The position numbers and the translations under genes are program-made. Positions 7,714 to 14,496 of a stretch of 21,032 nucleotides of DNA are shown in pieces (the first letter of the stretch is position 1; each line of letters starts with the position of its first letter). This DNA is from an uncultured Lachnospiraceae bacterium (GTDB lineage: Bacteria > Bacillota > Clostridia > Lachnospirales > Lachnospiraceae). The notes beneath the pieces are model-generated. The model saw nothing but the letters and a program-made list of their open reading frames with translations. It was not told where the DNA came from and did no database searches. Location: the NCBI GenBank assembly GCA_910577765.1, contig CAJTOV010000061.1:1-21032 (forward strand), read 5' to 3'.

Positions 7714-7738
7714 TTATTTCAGGCCCTTTTTGTATAAT
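7710..7738 (+). promoter_or_regulatory. strong promoter overlapping the HD-hydrolase stop codon
   Basis: TTGATT (7710-7715), exactly 17 bases, TATAAT (7733-7738). The -35 box contains the TGA stop (7711-7713) of the upstream gene. Transcription would start near 7745, giving a leader of about 180 bases before the TTG start at 7928. Confidence 0.75.
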
Positions 7739-7744
7739 GAATCT

Positions 7745-7927
7745 AATCCCGCCGGTCTTGGCGGAGAGACTGGGATGGCCCCCGGATACGGTAGTCCGGG
7801 AAGAGCGTTCCGAAAGCTGGTTAGTTCTTAACCGGTTATTCCATGTTGTTTTGCGGCAGTATCTGGATACGCTGCCGGGGTGTGTTTCTATTGTTACTTT
7901 TAGTATTGTGGGAAAGGAGCAGAATGT
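7745..7927 (+). promoter_or_regulatory. structured 5' leader of the envelope protein gene
   Basis: The transcribed leader shows several small stems: CCGCC/GGCGG near 7750-7770, CCCGGA/TCCGGG near 7782-7801 and GGTTA/TAACC near 7819-7833. No known riboswitch core is recognised. It may be a regulatory leader or simply GC-rich untranslated sequence. Confidence 0.3.
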
Positions 7928-8920
7928 TTGAAGAAGAGACAGGAGAAGATTGTACGCAGGGTACAAGCTGCCATGTGGGTGGCTGTAATTGTGGTGCAGG
8001 TGTGCACTGTGGCGAGAATTCGGGTGCCGGCGGCAGGGCTGGAAGCGGAAGGAGCCGGTGAAGTCCTGGCAGATTTCCCGGAAAGCGGCCAGTTCCCCCA
8101 GGAGGACGGCACTCTGGTGGTGAAGTCTTTGCCAGTACTGGCAGAGGAGGAACTGGTACGGCCCCAGAAGCACAGGGAGGGCCCTGGCGGCAGGGACTTT
8201 CTGCTGGCCCGGTGGGAGACCGTGCCGGTAGTATTTCCCGGACACCGGGAGGAAATTAGCCGGACAGAAGAGTATGAGCAGGTAGAGGACGAGACCGGGA
8301 TTCCCCGGACCATGGAGGTCCTGGCAGAGTGGGAGGGCCAGTCCGTCACCGTGGTCTGTGAAAAGCAGGACCAGAAGAGGACCGGGGAGGCCTGGGTGGA
8401 CGGCTTCCGGCTGCCGGTGACCTTCCATGGCTACCGTGCGGACTACTATGAACTGGGGGATCTGAAAATTCCCCACGATGATACCCGGCCCCGGCTGGAA
8501 GGCCAGGAGGCGGTACTGCTGGAAATGGCAGGATTATCCCCTGTGAACCGGAGGATTGAGACCATTGCCTGGGACGGCCCTGCCTACACGGCAGATGACG
8601 GGGAAGTCCGTCGGGATGCCCTGGCTGCGGGCCAGAGCCGTATCGCCGATTACCAGGTTACCTACGCCGGAACCGCCGTGTTCCCGGAGCGGCCCGGCTG
8701 GCAGACCGTAGCGGTCTATGAGCCGGTGGAGGCAGAAGTCATTGTGGAGGAAAGTACCGCGCCCACCCCGCCGGAGGCAGTAATCCCGGACACCCCGGTT
8801 CCCCTGTGGCAGAAGCTCACCCGGACCCTTCTGGTAAGCGTGGGAATCGGAAGCATCCTGGCAGTGGCAGGACTGGTAATCTTTGGAATTTTGTATTTGG
8901 TAAAGAGGCGGAAAATATGA
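7928..8920 (+). CDS. envelope protein with N- and C-terminal membrane segments, function unknown
   Basis: The 330-aa protein starts at TTG 7928, chosen because AAAGGAG (7913-7919) is eight bases upstream; the nearby ATG at 7924 is in another frame that soon ends. A basic start (KKRQEKIVRR) leads into a hydrophobic segment (about residues 13-30), a signal peptide or anchor. A long soluble, Glu/Pro-rich region follows, then a C-terminal membrane helix (about 300-325, LLVSVGIGSILAVAGLVIFG) and the basic tail KRRKI. This places the middle outside the cell, anchored at the C-terminus. No enzyme motif or family is recognised. It has its own strong promoter and long leader. The cupin promoter appears to sit inside its last codons. 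Confidence 0.65.
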   Translation: MKKRQEKIVRRVQAAMWVAVIVVQVCTVARIRVPAAGLEAEGAGEVLADFPESGQFPQEDGTLVVKSLPVLAEEELVRPQKHREGPGGRDFLLARWETVPVVFPGHREEISRTEEYEQVEDETGIPRTMEVLAEWEGQSVTVVCEKQDQKRTGEAWVDGFRLPVTFHGYRADYYELGDLKIPHDDTRPRLEGQEAVLLEMAGLSPVNRRIETIAWDGPAYTADDGEVRRDALAAGQSRIADYQVTYAGTAVFPERPGWQTVAVYEPVEAEVIVEESTAPTPPEAVIPDTPVPLWQKLTRTLLVSVGIGSILAVAGLVIFGILYLVKRRKI

Positions 8921-8926
8921 TATACT
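8897..8926 (+). promoter_or_regulatory. candidate promoter of the cupin gene
   Basis: TTGGTA (8897-8902), 18 bases, TATACT (8921-8926). It starts within the 3' end of the preceding gene and lies 37 bases before the cupin start. Confidence 0.4.
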
Positions 8927-8962
8927 GTCCATAAAACAAAAACACCCCAAGGAGGAAATTCC

Positions 8963-9289
8963 ATGTACACAGAAAACGCAAAAGTCCCCACCCAGGACCT
9001 GGGCGGCGGCACCACCAGAAAGATATTGTCCTACAGCGAGAACCTGATGACTGTGGAGCTTCATTTTGACAAGGGCGCGGTAGGCGCAAAGCACTCCCAT
9101 CCCCACGAGCAGATCGGCTACATCGTTTCGGGCCGCCTTATTTACCAGGAAGAGGGCTGTGAGGACAAGGAGCTTCAGACCGGAGATACCTATTATGTGA
9201 AGCCGGACGCGGTTCACGGCGTCCAGATCCTGGAGGACACGGTGCTTCTGGATATTTTCACCCCCATGAGAAAGGATTTTGTGGAATAA
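8963..9289 (+). CDS. small single-domain cupin protein
   Basis: The 108-aa protein is one cupin barrel. The metal-binding motif is His44-Ser-His46-Pro-His48-Glu-Gln50 followed by IGYIVSG; the second motif is GDTYYVKPDAVHGV with its His. Small cupins of this kind bind a metal and act as sugar isomerases, dioxygenase-like enzymes or ligand sensors; which applies here cannot be told. AAGGAGGAAA before the ATG is a strong ribosome site. The stop codon shares one base with the start of the next small gene (TAATG), so the two are translationally coupled. Confidence 0.8.
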   Translation: MYTENAKVPTQDLGGGTTRKILSYSENLMTVELHFDKGAVGAKHSHPHEQIGYIVSGRLIYQEEGCEDKELQTGDTYYVKPDAVHGVQILEDTVLLDIFTPMRKDFVE

Positions 9290-9459
9290 TGGGTCCGTAT
9301 GATTATGTAGTAGAGCAGATTGACGGAGACTATGCAAAGCTCCGGCGTGTGGACGCACCAGGGGAGGAAGCGAAACTGGTGGCCCGTGCACTGCTTCCCG
9401 GTGAGATTACCGAGGGAACACGGCTGCACTATGAGATGTTTGAGTATTCTGTGATTTGA
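9289..9459 (+). CDS. 56-aa DUF3006-like small protein
   Basis: This short frame starts at the ATG overlapping the cupin stop (TAATG) and ends at TGA 9457-9459. The protein begins MGPYDYVVEQIDGDYAKLRR and continues through VARALLPGEITEGTRL. That matches the pattern of DUF3006 proteins: a short beta-rich unit that starts with a VDRIEGDYAVLE-like strand and contains a 'LLP...EG' turn. Function of the family is unknown. The one-base overlap with an obviously real gene, the coding-like composition and the family resemblance support it. The partner cupin suggests the two act together. Confidence 0.7.
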   Translation: MGPYDYVVEQIDGDYAKLRRVDAPGEEAKLVARALLPGEITEGTRLHYEMFEYSVI

Positions 9460-9585
9460 CATTTCCTCTTCTCAGTGCTACACTTAAGGCTATTAAGGAA
9501 GCCGCCCGGACAGGGACCCATATACCGAACCAGAGGCAGGAGAACCCCTTTTCCGGACGGCCGCAAAAGAAGATGAGAAGAGGAG

Positions 9586-10602
9586 ATGAGAAAGACTATG
9601 TTGGACGGAAAGAAAGTACTTTTCAGCGGCATGCAGGCCACAGGGAACCTGACCCTGGGCAATTATCTGGGGGCGCTGAAGAACTGGGTCAGTATTGCGG
9701 ACGATTATGAGACCTTTTACAGTGTTGTGGACATGCACTCCATCACCATCCGCCAGGACCCGGCAGAGCTGCGCAGGCGTGCCCGCACCCTTCTGACCCT
9801 TTATATTGCGGCAGGACTGGACCCGGAGAAGAACTGTATCTACTACCAGTCCCATGTGTCCGGCCATGCGGAGCTGGCCTGGATTCTCAACTGCTTTACC
9901 TACATGGGAGAGTTAAACCGGATGACCCAGTTCAAGGACAAGGCCGCCAAGCATGCGGACAATATCAACGCAGGCCTCTTTACCTACCCGGTGCTGATGG
10001 CCGCGGATATCCTTTTATATCAGGCGGATGTGGTTCCTGTGGGCATTGACCAGATGCAGCATCTGGAGATTACCCGTGATATTGCCCAGCGGTTCAATGC
10101 CATCTACGGGGATGTGTTCACCATCCCTGAGGTGTACTTGGGCAAGGTAGGGGCCAAGATCATGAGTCTCCAGGACCCGGCCAGGAAGATGTCCAAGTCA
10201 GATGAGAACCCCAACGGGAGCATTTACCTGATGGATGACCCGGATACGGTGATCCGCAAGTTCAAGCGGGCGGTTACCGACTCGGAGGCCTGCGTCCGCT
10301 ACTGTGATGAGCAGCCGGGCATACACAACCTGATTGACATCTACTGCGCCTGCACCGGCAGGACTCCGGAGGAGACGGAGAAGGAGTTTGACGGCAAGGG
10401 CTATGGGGACTTTAAGATGGCTGTGGGCGAGGCTGTGGTAGGGGTGTTAAAGCCTCTCCAGGAACGGTTTGCGGATTTGCAGAAGAACAAGGATTATCTG
10501 GACGGCATTATCAAGGCCAATGCCGAGAAGGCCCAGTATGTTTCCAACAAGACCCTGCGCAAGGTTCAGAAGAAGATCGGATTCCCGGAGCGGGTCCGCT
10601 GA
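9586..10602 (+). CDS. trpS: tryptophan--tRNA ligase
   Basis: Charges tRNA-Trp with tryptophan in the cytoplasm. The 338-aa protein is a class I synthetase: TGNLTLGNYLGA (residues 19-30) is the HIGH-equivalent, KMSKS is at residues 201-205, and SGMQATG at the N-terminus plus VDMHSITI and PVLMAADILLYQ are typical of TrpRS. Length is normal. Two starts are possible: ATG 9586, which abuts AGGAG, and ATG 9598, which has AGGAG 12 bases upstream; the four residues in dispute do not matter for function. The 126 bases between the preceding gene and trpS contain no T-box core (no AGGGTGGNACCGCG), so the tRNA-sensing control common for this gene in Firmicutes is not visible. Confidence 0.95.
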   Translation: MRKTMLDGKKVLFSGMQATGNLTLGNYLGALKNWVSIADDYETFYSVVDMHSITIRQDPAELRRRARTLLTLYIAAGLDPEKNCIYYQSHVSGHAELAWILNCFTYMGELNRMTQFKDKAAKHADNINAGLFTYPVLMAADILLYQADVVPVGIDQMQHLEITRDIAQRFNAIYGDVFTIPEVYLGKVGAKIMSLQDPARKMSKSDENPNGSIYLMDDPDTVIRKFKRAVTDSEACVRYCDEQPGIHNLIDIYCACTGRTPEETEKEFDGKGYGDFKMAVGEAVVGVLKPLQERFADLQKNKDYLDGIIKANAEKAQYVSNKTLRKVQKKIGFPERVR

Positions 10603-10689
10603 CCAGGGGGCAGCTCTTTAGGCTGGGAAGCTTCTGTCCCTGGCAAAAGAATCCGGCAGGATGTGCTTCGGTGCGTTTTGCCGGATTCT
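10603..10689 (+). terminator. two hairpins after trpS, probable terminator or RNA element
   Basis: First stem: CCAGGG (10603-10608) with CCCTGG (10638-10643), extended inside by CAG/CTG. Second stem: AGAATCCGGCA (10648-10658) with TGCCGGATTCT (10679-10689), perfect over 11 bp, extended by wobble pairs to a cTTCGg tetraloop. The second stem is very stable but has no T-run after it, so it may be a factor-dependent stop, an RNA stabiliser or a repeat. Confidence 0.5.
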
Positions 10690-10761
10690 GTGCTATGTGG
10701 GCAGAAGCCTGAAGAACTGAAACGTGTAAGCCAGGAATTAGAGAAGAGGTGAAAGCCCTGG

Positions 10762-11253
10762 ATGAAGAACCGGTTAATCTGTGACCAGCACACCCTGACC
10801 CGGGAACGGGGAACCTATGGCCCCCTGGGAAATGTGGCAGCCAACGGCTGTGGTACCATAGCCCTTTACAACTTATACCAGCTCCTGGAATATCCCATAA
10901 CCTATGAGGCTCTCCTGGAAGATATCCGGAGGAAATGGTTCCTGCGTACCCTGGCCGCCGGTGCCCTGGGCACCAGCCCCTGGTATGTGATCCGCAGGCT
11001 GAAACGGATTCCCGGCATCCGCCTGGGGTATTACTGGTACAGAGGGCAGGAACGTCAGGAAAGGCAGATGGGGCGGCACAGCTTTTATCTGTATCTGTAC
11101 GGGTACTGGCTGGGAGCCCACTACGCCGCAGGAGATGCCAGGGGCAGCAGGCTGGCGGTCTACAATGACACCTGCCGCTCCGGCTGTCTGTCCGGCTATT
11201 ACCGGGAGGTCCGCGCCTGGGGAATGCTGGTAATTACCATTGATAAAATATAA
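10762..11253 (+). CDS. hypothetical protein, possible C39-like cysteine-peptidase fold
   Basis: The 163-aa protein has no clear family. Three spots together resemble the catalytic set of C39-like papain-fold peptidases: Cys30 in ANGCGTIALYNLYQLL, where the motif Gly-Cys-Gly precedes a helix and an Asn; His120 in LGAHYAAGD; and Asp136 in VYND. No signal peptide or membrane segment is visible. The ribosome site is weak (AGAGGTG about 12 bases upstream). The stop codon overlaps the region of the next gene's promoter. It could instead be an inactive relative or unrelated. Confidence 0.55.
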   Translation: MKNRLICDQHTLTRERGTYGPLGNVAANGCGTIALYNLYQLLEYPITYEALLEDIRRKWFLRTLAAGALGTSPWYVIRRLKRIPGIRLGYYWYRGQERQERQMGRHSFYLYLYGYWLGAHYAAGDARGSRLAVYNDTCRSGCLSGYYREVRAWGMLVITIDKI

Positions 11254-11268
11254 AGATTCGGTTATAAT
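11240..11268 (+). promoter_or_regulatory. strong sigma-A promoter overlapping an upstream gene end
   Basis: TTGATA (11240-11245), exactly 17 bases, TATAAT (11263-11268). The -35 lies inside the last codons of the preceding gene. Transcription would begin near 11275, giving a leader of about 98 bases. Confidence 0.75.
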
Positions 11269-11282
11269 GGTGCAAGGAAGTA

Positions 11283-11335
11283 ATCTCCTGGGAATTCCGG
11301 GAGCTTGCTCCAGGGATAACAGAACGTCAGGAGAT
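11283..11335 (+). promoter_or_regulatory. leader hairpin before the FAH-family gene
   Basis: ATCTCCTG (11283-11290) pairs with CAGGAGAT (11328-11335) around an inner GGAGC-TT-GCTCC stem (11300-11311). An alternative CCTGG/CCAGG pairing is also possible. It has no T-run, and the two foldings hint at a switch but no known riboswitch is recognised. Confidence 0.35.
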
Positions 11336-11372
11336 CCCATACGCCGGCAGGCAGAAAACGGAGGCAGCAGAG

Positions 11373-12266
11373 ATGAAATTAGTGACATACCGGGTAGAAC
11401 ACAAGATTCGGATCGGACTGGTGAGCCAGGACCAGGAGTGGGTATTTCCCATTGAATCCATTGGGCCGGAATATAAGACCATGCTGGAGGCAGTCCGGCA
11501 GATGACCGATTCGGAGAAACAGCTTCTGGAATACACGTCCCGCCAGGAGCCATACGGCATCCGGGGAGCCGCCAGAATGGAGGATGTGACCCTTCTGCCG
11601 CCCATTCCGGTGCCGGAGCAGGATGTGATCTGTCTGGGCATCAATTACATGGAACACGCGGAAGAGTCGGCCCGGTTTAAGCAGGAAGAATTTACCGGGG
11701 AGCGGCCCTATGCCGTGTATTTTTCCAAGCGTGTGGACCGGGCCGTGGCAGACCAGGAGCCCATCCCTGCCCATGCGGATATGGTGGACAGCCTGGACTA
11801 TGAGGCAGAGCTTGCCATAATCATCGGAAAGGACGCAAAGAATGTGCCGCCGGAGCAGGTGAAGGACTACATATTCGGTTACACGGTCATGAATGATGTC
11901 AGCGCCCGCAGCATCCAGAACCGCCACCAGCAGTGGTATTTTGGCAAGAGCTTAGACGGCTTTACCCCCATGGGCCCCTGCATTCTGACCACCGAGTCCG
12001 TGGACTATCCCCCCAGGCTGGCCATCCGGTCCTATGTCAACGGGGAACTGCGCCAGGACAGCAACACCGGTCTTCTGATCTTCGGACTGGACCACATTGT
12101 CAGTGAACTGAGCCAGGGCATGACCTTAAAAGCAGGGACCATCATCTCCACCGGCACGCCTGCCGGAGCCGGAATCGGCTTTAATCCGCCTAAGTTTTTG
12201 CACAGCGGGGATGTGGTGGTATGCGAGGTGGAAGGGATCGGGAAGATCACCAATCCGGTAGAGTAG
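11373..12266 (+). CDS. fumarylacetoacetate hydrolase (FAH) family protein
   Basis: The 297-aa protein has the FAH C-terminal fold. Metal ligands Glu144 and Glu146 (DYEAELAIIIGK) and Asp175 (NDVSAR) are present, as are GKSLDGF (191-197) and STGTPAGAGIG near the end. The family cleaves or decarboxylates acyl-pyruvate-like or 2-keto-acid substrates in breakdown of aromatic or other carbon compounds; the substrate here is unknown. GGAGG (11359-11363) supports the start. It has its own strong promoter, and 97 bases with a strong hairpin separate it from marR. Its place next to the marR/transporter/C-S-lyase group may mean a shared catabolic task, which is inference. Confidence 0.85.
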   Translation: MKLVTYRVEHKIRIGLVSQDQEWVFPIESIGPEYKTMLEAVRQMTDSEKQLLEYTSRQEPYGIRGAARMEDVTLLPPIPVPEQDVICLGINYMEHAEESARFKQEEFTGERPYAVYFSKRVDRAVADQEPIPAHADMVDSLDYEAELAIIIGKDAKNVPPEQVKDYIFGYTVMNDVSARSIQNRHQQWYFGKSLDGFTPMGPCILTTESVDYPPRLAIRSYVNGELRQDSNTGLLIFGLDHIVSELSQGMTLKAGTIISTGTPAGAGIGFNPPKFLHSGDVVVCEVEGIGKITNPVE

Positions 12267-12274
12267 ACAGTGGA

Positions 12275-12310
12275 GCCGGCCAGCCACACATATGTGTATG
12301 CCTGGCCGGC
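12275..12310 (+). terminator. strong hairpin between the FAH gene and marR
   Basis: GCCGGCCAG (12275-12283) and CTGGCCGGC (12302-12310) form a perfect 9-bp GC stem with an inner ACACATATGTGT palindrome in the loop. No T-run follows, so it may reduce rather than stop read-through into marR. Confidence 0.5.
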
Positions 12311-12363
12311 GGCTGCCGCAAGGAGCAGGGGTTGTTGCAAAATTTTAGAAACGGAGCAGAACT

Positions 12364-12861
12364 ATGGCAGAGCTTCTTCTTTCCGACATTATTTCAAATC
12401 TCAACCAGAAGGTAGACGCCATTTACCGTCACAGCACCCTGATCGAACGGTATTCGGCCATATCCAGGGATTATGGGGAAGGAATCATTCTTACGGAGTC
12501 AGAAGCCCATATTCTCGGGTATGTCTGTGAAATGGAGGAGGGAACCGTCACAGATCTGGCAAGATACAGCTTCCGCACCAAAGGAACCATGTCCAAGATG
12601 CTGAAAAAGCTGGAAGAGAAGGGAATGGTACAGCGGGTAAAGCGGGAGGACAACCAGAAATGGATCTATGTAAGTCCTACGGAATACGGGCGGCGGGCCA
12701 ATGCCGTTCACAAGGCTTATGACCGGGCAGCCACCAGCATCATGCTGGAGGACCTGCAGAAGACCTGCACTCTGGAGGAAATTGAAAGCTTTTATAAGGT
12801 TACCCAGGCCAGAATCAAGTACCTGTCCAGGACCCATGAGAAAATGTTGAACAAAATATAG
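12364..12861 (+). CDS. MarR-family transcriptional regulator
   Basis: The 165-aa protein is of MarR length and layout: N-terminal dimerisation helix, winged helix-turn-helix at about residues 45-115 (LTESEAHILGYVCEMEEG, then YSFRTKGTMSKMLKKLEEKG as the recognition region and VKREDNQKWIYVSPTEYGRR as the wing), C-terminal helices. MarR proteins usually repress a neighbouring operon and release DNA when a small ligand binds. Here the likely target is the transporter operon starting at 13028: two identical half-site palindromes AGTTTC-N4-GAAACT lie at 12860-12875 and 12983-13002. No palindrome of this kind is seen before marR itself. A GGAG about 8 bases upstream supports the start. Ligand unknown. 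Confidence 0.85.
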   Translation: MAELLLSDIISNLNQKVDAIYRHSTLIERYSAISRDYGEGIILTESEAHILGYVCEMEEGTVTDLARYSFRTKGTMSKMLKKLEEKGMVQRVKREDNQKWIYVSPTEYGRRANAVHKAYDRAATSIMLEDLQKTCTLEEIESFYKVTQARIKYLSRTHEKMLNKI

Positions 12862-12875
12862 TTTCCAATGAAACT
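12860..12875. promoter_or_regulatory. upstream copy of the putative MarR operator
   Basis: AGTTTC-CAAT-GAAACT, identical in its arms to the palindrome at 12985-13000. It overlaps the stop codon of marR. Centre-to-centre distance to the other copy is 125 bases, near 12 helical turns, which would suit a DNA loop. Confidence 0.55.
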
Positions 12876-12894
12876 TAAAAAGGACAAAAATTGT

Positions 12895-12928
12895 GTATAT
12901 TCGACAAATATTTCGGATATACCTTTTT
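12895..12928 (+). terminator. AT-rich hairpin with T-run after marR
   Basis: GTATATTCG (12895-12903) and CGGATATAC (12914-12922), 9-base arms with one wobble or mismatch, followed directly by CTTTTTTA. This fits a weak intrinsic terminator for marR; its symmetry would also allow a protein-binding site. Confidence 0.55.
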
Positions 12929-12943
12929 TATTGTATATAATTA

Positions 12944-12972
12944 TTGACATTTTTCCTTCGTGGTAGTAATAT
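12944..12972 (+). promoter_or_regulatory. strong sigma-A promoter of the transporter operon
   Basis: TTGACA (12944-12949, perfect), 17 bases, TAATAT (12967-12972). The predicted start is near 12979, so the palindrome at 12983-13002 begins at about +4, an effective blocking position for a repressor. Confidence 0.8.
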
Positions 12973-12982
12973 TTTTTATTAG

Positions 12983-13002
12983 ATAGTTTCATATGAAACT
13001 AT
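12983..13002. promoter_or_regulatory. 20-bp perfect palindrome, putative MarR operator
   Basis: ATAGTTTCATATGAAACTAT is its own reverse complement. It lies just after the promoter at 12944-12972 and repeats the AGTTTC-N4-GAAACT core found at 12860-12875. An outer TGGTAGTA/TACTACCA pair (12961-12968/13002-13009) brackets it. Confidence 0.7.
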
Positions 13003-13027
13003 ACTACCATTCATAAGGAGAAGAGAT

Positions 13028-14446
13028 ATGAGCAACGAAAAAAGGCAGGAGGAGTTTGCCGGGACCTATGGAGGGCTCATCGGCGCTTGTTTACCGCTGG
13101 TTGTCATGCTGGGCAGCATTCTGGTTATGGCAGCTCTGGGGATGCGGTCTACAAAGAATTACTGGTCAGCCGGTTTTCTGGCGGTTGTAGTGGGATTCCT
13201 GGTTTACAAGGACAAGAAACGGTTCCAGGCAGCCATTATTGAGGGGGCTACGGACCGGACTTTCGGATTTATGCTCTGCTGTTTCCTGATCGCAGGTGTG
13301 ATGAGCAAGATTCTCACATCTTCCCATCTGGTATCCGGGCTGCTTTATGTCATGGCCAAACTGCATGTTTCCGCAGGGCTGATTCCCATTCTGTGTTTTG
13401 TCATCTGCATGATCCTGTCCACGGCTACCGGATCGGCAGCCGGTGCCATGACCACCACGGCTCCGGTGGTGCTGCCCCTGGCCTTTGCGATGGGCTGCAA
13501 CATTAATCTGGTCTGCGGCTCCATTCTGGCAGGAAGCTGTTTCGGGGATAATCTGGCGCCTATTTCCGATACCACCATTGCCTCTTCGCTGTCCCAGGAA
13601 GTAGATGTAACCCGGGTCGTCAGGGCCCGTCTTAAATATGCCCTGGCAGCCGGAGCAATCTCCATCCTGTTATATCTGGTCATGGGGTTTGCCATGGCCG
13701 GCAGCGGATCAGCGGAGCGCCTGGAAGTAGACGGAACCTATGTTTCCAGTCTGGTGTTTCTGATCCTTCCGGTACTGATTGTGACTATCATGCTCCGGGG
13801 CGGCGGACTTTTCTCCGCTTTGCTGGTGTCCGAAATCCTGGGAATTGCCATGCTGCTTTTGTTTGGCTTTGAGACCCCTGCCTCCCTGGTAGCAGCAGAC
13901 GGTCTGATTTATAATGCGTTTAATGGTATGGTGAATTCCATTATCTTTATTCTGTTTATATTTATTATGGTAAGTATTGTCAAAAACGCCGGTGTGCTGG
14001 ATGCGCTTCTTACCTGGATGCAGAATTTTGCCAGCAGCGAACGGTCTGCCGAGATTGCCGGCGGGGCCATGGTCAGCGTAATGAGCATTGCCATTTCCAG
14101 CGGAACCTCTGCCATTGCTTTCTGCGGTCCCATTATCCGCCAGCTGATGCGGCCCTTTAAGGTGGACCGGGCGCGTTCGGCAAATATTCTGGACGGCCTG
14201 GGCTGTGGGATGGGATATCTGGTTCCCACCAACCCCGGATGTCTGCAGCTGGCCGGCTTTGCGGTGGCTGCCGGTGTGGTGGCGGAAGGCTACAGTGCCA
14301 TCTCCTTTGTAGGCTTTAATTTCCATTCCATGGCTCTGTTCCTGGTGTTCTGGTTCGCCATTCTGACCGGATGGGGCCGTACCCATGAGACGGACGAGGA
14401 GCTGGCCAGAGACGGGATTGTTGTGGAGAGCCGGACTGTCCGCTGA
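13028..14446 (+). CDS. NhaC-family Na+/H+ antiporter-type transporter
   Basis: The 472-aa protein is an integral membrane protein with about 11-12 hydrophobic segments. The family motif GSCFGDNLAPISDTTIAS (residues ~169-186, with Asp174 and Asp181) is clear, and a second, related stretch SSGTSAIAFCGPII lies in the C-terminal half. NhaC-superfamily members exchange sodium and protons, but others carry organic substrates: MleN takes malate/lactate and MetT is a predicted methionine carrier. Being followed by a C-S lyase, an organic sulfur amino acid is a reasonable but unproven cargo. AAGGAG (13014-13019) supports the start. It is the first gene of an operon with a strong promoter and a palindromic operator. 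Confidence 0.85.
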   Translation: MSNEKRQEEFAGTYGGLIGACLPLVVMLGSILVMAALGMRSTKNYWSAGFLAVVVGFLVYKDKKRFQAAIIEGATDRTFGFMLCCFLIAGVMSKILTSSHLVSGLLYVMAKLHVSAGLIPILCFVICMILSTATGSAAGAMTTTAPVVLPLAFAMGCNINLVCGSILAGSCFGDNLAPISDTTIASSLSQEVDVTRVVRARLKYALAAGAISILLYLVMGFAMAGSGSAERLEVDGTYVSSLVFLILPVLIVTIMLRGGGLFSALLVSEILGIAMLLLFGFETPASLVAADGLIYNAFNGMVNSIIFILFIFIMVSIVKNAGVLDALLTWMQNFASSERSAEIAGGAMVSVMSIAISSGTSAIAFCGPIIRQLMRPFKVDRARSANILDGLGCGMGYLVPTNPGCLQLAGFAVAAGVVAEGYSAISFVGFNFHSMALFLVFWFAILTGWGRTHETDEELARDGIVVESRTVR

Positions 14447-14496
14447 CAGGAGTCCCTCCGGAGGGCATATAAAAAATAAGGAAGGAATGAGAGTAT

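Noticed and set aside
7737..7931. 64-aa frame inside the leader of the envelope protein
   Set aside because: Its ATG overlaps the -10 box of the promoter, so it would precede the transcript start; there is no ribosome site and no protein-like pattern.
9460..9585. T-box riboswitch upstream of trpS
   Set aside because: The conserved T-box core is absent and the 126-base gap is too short for a full T-box with its terminator and antiterminator.
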